From the NCBI GenBank assembly GCA_050733935.1, contig JBOHUC010000053.1:1-19057 (forward strand): a DNA stretch of 19,057 bases, given 5' to 3'. This document shows, piece after piece, positions 15,101 to 19,057 of this stretch. The stretch comes from JBOHUC01 sp050733935. Its GTDB lineage: Bacteria; Eisenbacteria; RBG-16-71-46; DASYSL01. The notes under the pieces are model-generated. The model was not told the origin of the DNA. It made no database searches and saw only the letters and a program-made list of their open reading frames with translations. How positions within the stretch are numbered: the stretch's first letter is position 1; every line of letters starts with the position of its first letter. The position numbers and the translations under genes are program-made.

Positions 15101-16616
15101 TATCTGTCCAGTTGAAGTCGAGATCCGGCGCGGTCCAGGTGATGTACTGCTGGCAGGTGTCACGCGGGATCGGATTGTAGAAGAACCGCCGTTTGTAGCG
15201 GCGGAAGGACGGAAAAGACGCCGGCCGAACGGGAGCAGCGTGGTCGAGGTTGGCCGAAACTTCCTGCATTGGCATTTGCGGGATTCCGGCGTCATGCGAG
15301 AGGAAGTAGCAGTCTCCTCCACCGAAGCGGGCGCGGAGCTCCGTTGGATGGGCGCGGTCGAGGAATGACTGGCCGTAGAACACGACCGCATCATCGCCGT
15401 CAAAGACGCCGGCCGTGCCCGTCGTCCCCTCTTCGATCCGGACGGGCACGGGGACGCGGACGAACGGCGGCGTGAGGTCCCCGGCCCACTCGCGCCGTGT
15501 GAGGGCGAGGCTCGCGGTCGAAACGCCCAGGGGGAAGCCTTTCGCCCTGAGCTGGCTGAACGTCACGCGCCAGACTCCCGTCGTGTCCACGCGAATGCGC
15601 CACTCGTCGCCTGAGATCCCGCCCGCGATCGTGCGTGCCGGTGCCCCTGCCGTCGCCCGTTCCATCGCGCCGGGCCGCGACCCCGGCGTCATGCCGAACC
15701 CGGTGGCCCCGGCGAGCGATTGCGGAGTCCGCCGCTTCGGGCGCACGCGGAAGTCGCGCGCGGCCTCGTAGTTCGCGAGCGTCGTCCGGTACACACCCTC
15801 GAAGCCCGGATCGTGGCGCGGGGCCTCCTCCATGCGGGGATCGAGCTCGAGTCCGGAGCGCAGGAGTCCGGTCCCCCCGCCGCTGGTCCCGCTGCCTCCG
15901 CTTCGTCCGCCGCGAACCGGAACGAAGTCGACGCGAATCGTGGCCGACGTCACCTCGAGGAGCAAGCGTCGCGCGGGGTCGTAGCGGAACGGCTGAATGC
16001 GAAGCGGCACGACCCGCTGGAATCGAAGACCGCCGGGCGTCCCGAGCTCGGCGGTCGCGGCCGGCCACGGGCGGCCTCCGTCGTAGAACGCGGGATCACG
16101 GTGGAAGCGACGGGCCGGCGAGAACCCGGTCCCGTCGGGAATGAACTCGCTCTTTCCGAGCGGCTCGGGCTCGAGTCCCGCAACCGTCTCGACCGTTCGG
16201 CTCTTTTCCTCGAGCACGGTCACCCGCGGGGTGGTCCCCGGGGGATAGGCGAGCAGGAACCCGTGTGCCGGAAGCATCGGGCGCCCCTCTTCCTGCGTGT
16301 TCGACGAAAGGCCGGGCGCGTCGAGGTGGTAGAAGGACCCCTCCGGTCGCGTGACCGGCTTGACCCGGTAGGCGGGAAGCTCGAACTGGAGCGTGACGCC
16401 CGTCGCATCGGAGGCAATGAGCTTGATGGGGGATCCGGCAGGACCGGTCCGCCCCGAGCCGGCCGAGCTGGCCCAGGCGGCCGAAGGCCCTCCGGGGGTG
16501 GCGGCGAGGCCGCCCAGGACGAGCACCGAGACCATGGCGAACGCGGCGAGCGCGGCCCCCGGGGCCGGAAAGGTAGACGTACGCAGCCTCGGGAACGCTC
16601 CCCACGTTCGATCCAT
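12132..16616 (-). CDS. Gingipain-like C25 family peptidase with FlgD-like C-terminal domain
   Basis: The protein is 1494 residues from ATG 16616. An upstream in-frame ATG at 16799 is rejected because it would put 61 basic residues before the signal peptide, which spans about residues 1-50. A long β-rich propeptide-like region follows. The C25 domain starts near residue 720 (PEYLIITGEPF, SDWAIRRFLEFAYAQWG, LVLLIGDSSDD). The catalytic dyad is visible: His 1009 in NFQGHGS and Cys 1047 in AFSCHVNQF, a 38-residue spacing close to that in gingipains. The last ~105 residues (FAFPNPFTG, then AWDGNDSYGKPVANGAYLY) form a FlgD-like Ig domain of the kind used as a C-terminal sorting or anchoring module. 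It is probably a secreted or surface Cys protease. It is divergent from the foldase gene at 16888. Confidence 0.92.
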   Translation of the reverse strand: MDRTWGAFPRLRTSTFPAPGAALAAFAMVSVLVLGGLAATPGGPSAAWASSAGSGRTGPAGSPIKLIASDATGVTLQFELPAYRVKPVTRPEGSFYHLDAPGLSSNTQEEGRPMLPAHGFLLAYPPGTTPRVTVLEEKSRTVETVAGLEPEPLGKSEFIPDGTGFSPARRFHRDPAFYDGGRPWPAATAELGTPGGLRFQRVVPLRIQPFRYDPARRLLLEVTSATIRVDFVPVRGGRSGGSGTSGGGTGLLRSGLELDPRMEEAPRHDPGFEGVYRTTLANYEAARDFRVRPKRRTPQSLAGATGFGMTPGSRPGAMERATAGAPARTIAGGISGDEWRIRVDTTGVWRVTFSQLRAKGFPLGVSTASLALTRREWAGDLTPPFVRVPVPVRIEEGTTGTAGVFDGDDAVVFYGQSFLDRAHPTELRARFGGGDCYFLSHDAGIPQMPMQEVSANLDHAAPVRPASFPSFRRYKRRFFYNPIPRDTCQQYITWTAPDLDFNWTDTLTTFTPDVDASGTVQFSLGLQGIELFPNEHRLWMRWKRPSDNLITPIATEFLTGQDVIVSDTTFSASLIDAGTNRLEYRGFTPPDTFFPDGGPSGASILFYEVTYSRLYRTFQNRLDLNSSTAEGDIEIDVDGFNAAAAPDVRVFDVTDSTSPRAIVVPTTFIRPTSPSTWAAKFQDVVASGTRHRYFALSAIPTIPDVAIAPASSIALWDATGQPEYLIITGEPFVPAAEALAAHRRTQGFNALVAPETAVYDAFDGGRKSDWAIRRFLEFAYAQWGSRLVLLIGDSSDDPQNFLAVSARDFLPSRLIPGPVGLTLGRELSASEFWFVSDLDGTAPPTLDCVNQEPDLFADMSMGRIPAGTLAEAQGVVDRLIAYDTQDLEGAWRHRALLVPDDPYSYGSFFGEQSPFYCYELGEEVFEKISNNLGRVITQDAGFRDFNAEQYTLRNLFLPVERPVPPGPTCVPVTSGSKYGQTISYSNTTARPRFLTKLGEGSLIVNFQGHGSAIVLAHERVFQASNTAQDAEFLFNEGKPFFFLAFSCHVNQFSDRQEKRFGSDALGETMVLGPRNPARPAAGAIASYASTNFELLPGDQANGENHLNVWLFKSMFVDPPHDSFLGERGARVLLGEAIMAGAVRALGDGGLVGIERRAVQTYCLLGDPATPINTGAPRLFAQVNGQDVATGVRYQPGSQGDSLALVVDLVDESRLDDVQLAINGEGARAIDPSEYSFTPSYPDTLNDGGGRRYLLNWTFRPEPKDVDLTLSARDRYGLATSFSLPLRLETGLFVNGQRIANGDLAPPSGTYQVLISSPAQLAASDIAFNVDGLPVPGSVIEPAATDSSRRLWAVSWPGSYDTGSHEAAVSFPGGASRRMAFLTSIEPKVALRNVFAFPNPFTGAPLGAGTTGAVTFNFTLDSDRSISVLLKVYSVSGSLVYQSVYPASPGYNQVAWDGNDSYGKPVANGAYLYKIVASNGEGLSSIEEGRIARVR

Positions 16617-16887
16617 AAATCGCAGCCTACCCTCGGGACGTGAGCTTCGACCAGCGTGGAAATGATTGTGGCTTCGCGGTGTACGCTGGCCTTTCCTACC
16701 CCTGAACCGGGCGCTGGTTTCGCCCGCCGCACGGGAAACGCGCCCGACGCGCCTCGCCGCTCCCATCCCTGTCGGAGATTTGGCCTCCGGCCTCTGCAAT
16801 TCTCGACGCGCAACGGGTATAATGGCGACGAACCCCGCCTCCGGAGGCTCGTTGTTCTCTAAGTTTCACAACGATAATCACTTACGG
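16617..16887. other. Divergent intergenic region
   Basis: It separates the C25 peptidase (leftward) from the foldase (rightward). Besides TATAAT at 16818-16823 it contains the palindrome CCTCCGGAGG at 16838-16847. A candidate ribosome binding site for the peptidase is the AGG nine bases before its ATG. No leftward promoter could be assigned. Confidence 0.5.
16818..16823 (+). promoter_or_regulatory. -10 promoter element
   Basis: A perfect TATAAT lies about 65 bp before ATG 16888. The -35 region at 16795-16800 (TGCAAT) is weak. The element overlaps an in-frame ATG at 16822, so that ATG cannot be the start if this promoter is used. Confidence 0.55.
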
Positions 16888-18363
16888 ATGAGGCGCCGTC
16901 CCCGCCGGACGGCGCTTGCCGCGTCTGCCGCGCTCGCCCTCGCCGTCCTCCCCGGAGGGCTCGGGTCGGCGTCGCTCGCGCATGCGGACGCGGTCAACTC
17001 GTCCACGCTTCCGGATTCGGTCGTCGCACGCCTCCCGTACAAGGATCTCAGGATCGAAACGGTGCTCGTGTCCTGGTACCGCCTCGATCCGCGCTACCGG
17101 CCAGTGGGCAAGGGCCTCGAGCTCCGCCGGGCCTTCCTCGATCAGCTCGTCGAAAAGGAGATCCTCGCCCGGGCGGCCCTCTCCGAGCCGTTCGTCATGA
17201 CCCGCGAGGAGTCGGCCCTCTACACCACCCACCGTGACAATCTCGTGCGCCGGGCCCTCTACAGGAGGGTCGTGCTCGACAGCCTCACGATCACGCCCGA
17301 GGACCTCGAGCTGGCCCGCCGCGACGTCCCGCCGGGGGTCACCGATTCGATCACCATCCGCTCGGCCGCCCGCACGCGCGCCGAACGCCGCCGCTCCGAG
17401 GAAGTGAACAAGCAGATCCGGGTGGCGCTGGCACCGGTGTGGGACGACTCGGTGGCCGCGTTGATCGCGCGCGGATTCGCGGCCCTGCCGCCACTTCAGG
17501 AGAAGACTCCGAAGGGTATGAAGATGAGGATCTCGAATGCCCTTCCGAACTTCGCTCCCTCGGACACCGGACGCGTGCTCGTGCGCTCGACGATCGGACC
17601 CATGACGATCGGCGATTTCGGCCGCCGGTTCCTGCTGCTCAATCCGATCGAGCGCACCTATCCGGTCCTGCCGGACGAGGTGAAAGCGCGCGCAGAGCAG
17701 TTCCTAGGGGGAACCTGGTTCTTCGCCGAGGCCGAGCGTCGCGGGCTCTCGAAGGACCCGGAAGTCGTCGCCTCCCTCGCGGAGAAGCGGGAGAGCATCG
17801 CGCTCGATCACTATTACAAGCGTCACGTCGAGAGCCAGGTGGACACGAGTGCCGCCGTGCTCAAGGCGCAGTTCGACAAGGACCCGGGCCTCTACGCGGT
17901 CGGGGCGCACAGCCTGGTCCGGACGATCACGGTGCCCGGACGCGCCCAGGGCGATTCGATCGTGGCGCGGCTCGCGGCGGGAACGCGCTGGGAGGATCTG
18001 TGCGCGGAGCGGAACAGCGATCCGCGCGAGCGCGAGCTGTGCGTCCAGCCTCGCGCCGTCGCCGACGCCGATCGCGATACGCTCCTCGTCCACGACCTCG
18101 CGCGGCTCTCGCCGGGCGAGAGTTTCGTCCGTGCAGGAACCACGTCGCAGGGCGTGAACAACGTCGTCTATCAGCTCGTCGAGCGCATCCCGTATCGCCT
18201 GCGCACCTTCGAGCAGGCGCGCTCGTTCGTCGTGCGCGACGTCGCGAGCCAGCAGACCGAAGTGAAGCTCGCCCAAATCCTGAGCGACCTCAAGCGCCGC
18301 ACGCCGGTTGAGGTCAACGAGAGCGCGCTCGCCGCGCTCGATCTCGGCCCGGGAACGAACTAA
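16888..18363 (+). CDS. SurA/PpiC-like periplasmic peptidyl-prolyl isomerase or chaperone
   Basis: The protein is 491 residues from ATG 16888, which directly begins a signal peptide (MRRRPRRTALAASAALALAV, cleavage near SLAHAD). A TTG at 16852 with GGAGG at 16843-16847 is an in-frame alternative adding 12 residues. Residues ~35-130 match the helical N-terminal region of SurA-type foldases (LRRAFLDQLVEKEILARAAL). Residues ~320-445 resemble a parvulin domain: DPGLYAVGAHSLVRTITVP, GTRWEDLCAERNSD, then LSPGESFVRAGTTSQGVNNVVYQLVERIP. Classical parvulin active-site residues are not obvious, so it may act mainly as a chaperone for outer-membrane proteins. The next gene begins immediately after its stop codon, so the two form an operon. 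Confidence 0.82.
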   Translation: MRRRPRRTALAASAALALAVLPGGLGSASLAHADAVNSSTLPDSVVARLPYKDLRIETVLVSWYRLDPRYRPVGKGLELRRAFLDQLVEKEILARAALSEPFVMTREESALYTTHRDNLVRRALYRRVVLDSLTITPEDLELARRDVPPGVTDSITIRSAARTRAERRRSEEVNKQIRVALAPVWDDSVAALIARGFAALPPLQEKTPKGMKMRISNALPNFAPSDTGRVLVRSTIGPMTIGDFGRRFLLLNPIERTYPVLPDEVKARAEQFLGGTWFFAEAERRGLSKDPEVVASLAEKRESIALDHYYKRHVESQVDTSAAVLKAQFDKDPGLYAVGAHSLVRTITVPGRAQGDSIVARLAAGTRWEDLCAERNSDPRERELCVQPRAVADADRDTLLVHDLARLSPGESFVRAGTTSQGVNNVVYQLVERIPYRLRTFEQARSFVVRDVASQQTEVKLAQILSDLKRRTPVEVNESALAALDLGPGTN

Positions 18364-19057
18364 ATGATCCGGTTGTTCGTCGTCCTCGCGTTCTTCGTGT
18401 CCGGAGCGTCGAGCCTCATGCTCGAGGTCGTCTGGAGCAAGGCTCTGGGACACGTGCTCGGGAACACGCTCGAGGCGATCACGACGGTCGTGGCGGCCTA
18501 CATGGGCGGCCTTGCGCTCGGGGCCTCGATCGCGGGCCGCACGCCGGCACTCGCCCGCCGCCCGGTCCTCTCGTACGGACTGCTCGAGATCGGCATCGGG
18601 TTGTTCGGACTGGCTTCGCTCACCCTGATCGCCGCCCTCGACGGGCCCCTCGGCGCGGCGTACGTCGCGTTCGGAGCGACGAGTCCTGCGTACGCCGCGC
18701 TCCGTTTCCTCGCCACGTTCGCGCTCCTCCTCGTCCCGACGACCCTCATGGGCGCGACCCTTCCCGTGCTCGTCGCCTGGGGAACCGAGCGCGCGGATCT
18801 CGGGCGGGTCTTAGGAACCCTCTACGCGGTCAATACGGCGGGTGCGGTGATGGGGACGCTCATCGCGGGCTTCGTTCTCCTCCCCGCACTCGGTCTCACG
18901 CAGACGGCCCTCGCGGCCGGCTCGCTCAGCATCCTGCTCGGCCTTGCAATGGCGGTCGTCTCGCGGAGCCTCCCGCCGCTAGCCGCACCGGCGACTGTTC
19001 CCGCCGCGCCTGCGCCCGCCGCGCCGGCGCCTGCGCCCGCCGCGCCCGACCCGGGCA
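18364..19057 (+). CDS. Fused membrane/spermidine synthase-like protein, N-terminal membrane part (cut by window end)
   Basis: The reading frame opens at ATG 18364, directly after the TAA of the foldase gene, and runs off the window after 231 residues. The start matches the transmembrane region of MFS-like/spermidine-synthase fusions: SGASSLMLEVVWSKALG, AYMGGLALGASIAGR, VPTTLMGATLPVLVAWG and LGTLYAVNTAGAVMGTLIAGF. About six hydrophobic segments are present. The last ~25 residues are a Pro/Ala-rich linker encoded by two copies of a 20-bp GC-rich repeat (19006-19025, 19027-19046). The aminopropyltransferase-like domain expected after it is outside the window. Substrate unknown; many such proteins are not true spermidine synthases. 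Confidence 0.88.
   Translation, partial: MIRLFVVLAFFVSGASSLMLEVVWSKALGHVLGNTLEAITTVVAAYMGGLALGASIAGRTPALARRPVLSYGLLEIGIGLFGLASLTLIAALDGPLGAAYVAFGATSPAYAALRFLATFALLLVPTTLMGATLPVLVAWGTERADLGRVLGTLYAVNTAGAVMGTLIAGFVLLPALGLTQTALAAGSLSILLGLAMAVVSRSLPPLAAPATVPAAPAPAAPAPAPAAPDPG
19006..19046. repeat. Two 20-bp direct repeats encoding a Pro/Ala linker
   Basis: GCGCCTGCGCCCGCCGCGCC occurs at 19006-19025 and 19027-19046, a 21-bp period that preserves frame and adds seven residues per copy. More copies may follow beyond the window. Confidence 0.85.

Overview
The window is GC-rich DNA (about two thirds G+C by eye) from a bacterium with an outer membrane. Evidence for that is a β-barrel protein ending in Phe, periplasmic foldases, and a gingipain-type C25 peptidase with a FlgD-like C-terminal sorting/Ig domain. 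This gene set, with long secreted proteins and a dockerin-like Ig protein, recalls Candidatus Eisenbacteria or other FCB-type soil lineages. That placement is inference from protein style, not from a marker gene.

Layout. 1-423: no gene; a potential multi-stem structure (5-90), then an array of palindromes (125-304). 424-1698 (+): secreted carboxypeptidase-regulatory-like protein. 1800-2765 (+): outer-membrane β-barrel protein, followed by a strong terminator (2808-2839). 2909-7867 (-): class II, B12-dependent ribonucleotide reductase NrdJ, interrupted by a 302-residue intein whose +1 residue is the catalytic cysteine. 7868-8976: about 1.1 kb with no convincing gene. 8977-9267: a second, larger palindrome array related to the first. 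9278-11410 (-): HEAT-repeat protein fused to a cyclophilin. 11438-12043 (-): a lower-GC, twice-frameshifted secreted dockerin-like gene. 12132-16616 (-): very large C25 peptidase. A divergent promoter region with a perfect TATAAT precedes 16888-18363 (+), a SurA/PpiC-like foldase, which abuts 18364-19057 (+, cut by the window end), the membrane part of a spermidine-synthase-like protein.

How the genes relate. Most genes concern the cell envelope: export, folding (two different PPIase types) and surface proteins. NrdJ (dNTP synthesis) is the exception.

Most unusual content. Two intergenic loci about 9 kb apart carry a shared family of ~20-bp palindromes. They are organised in recurring pairs, show compensatory base changes between copies, and in one locus show clean loss of one hairpin from a tandemly repeated module. 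I do not recognise this family. Second in interest is the NrdJ intein with an apparently decayed LAGLIDADG endonuclease.
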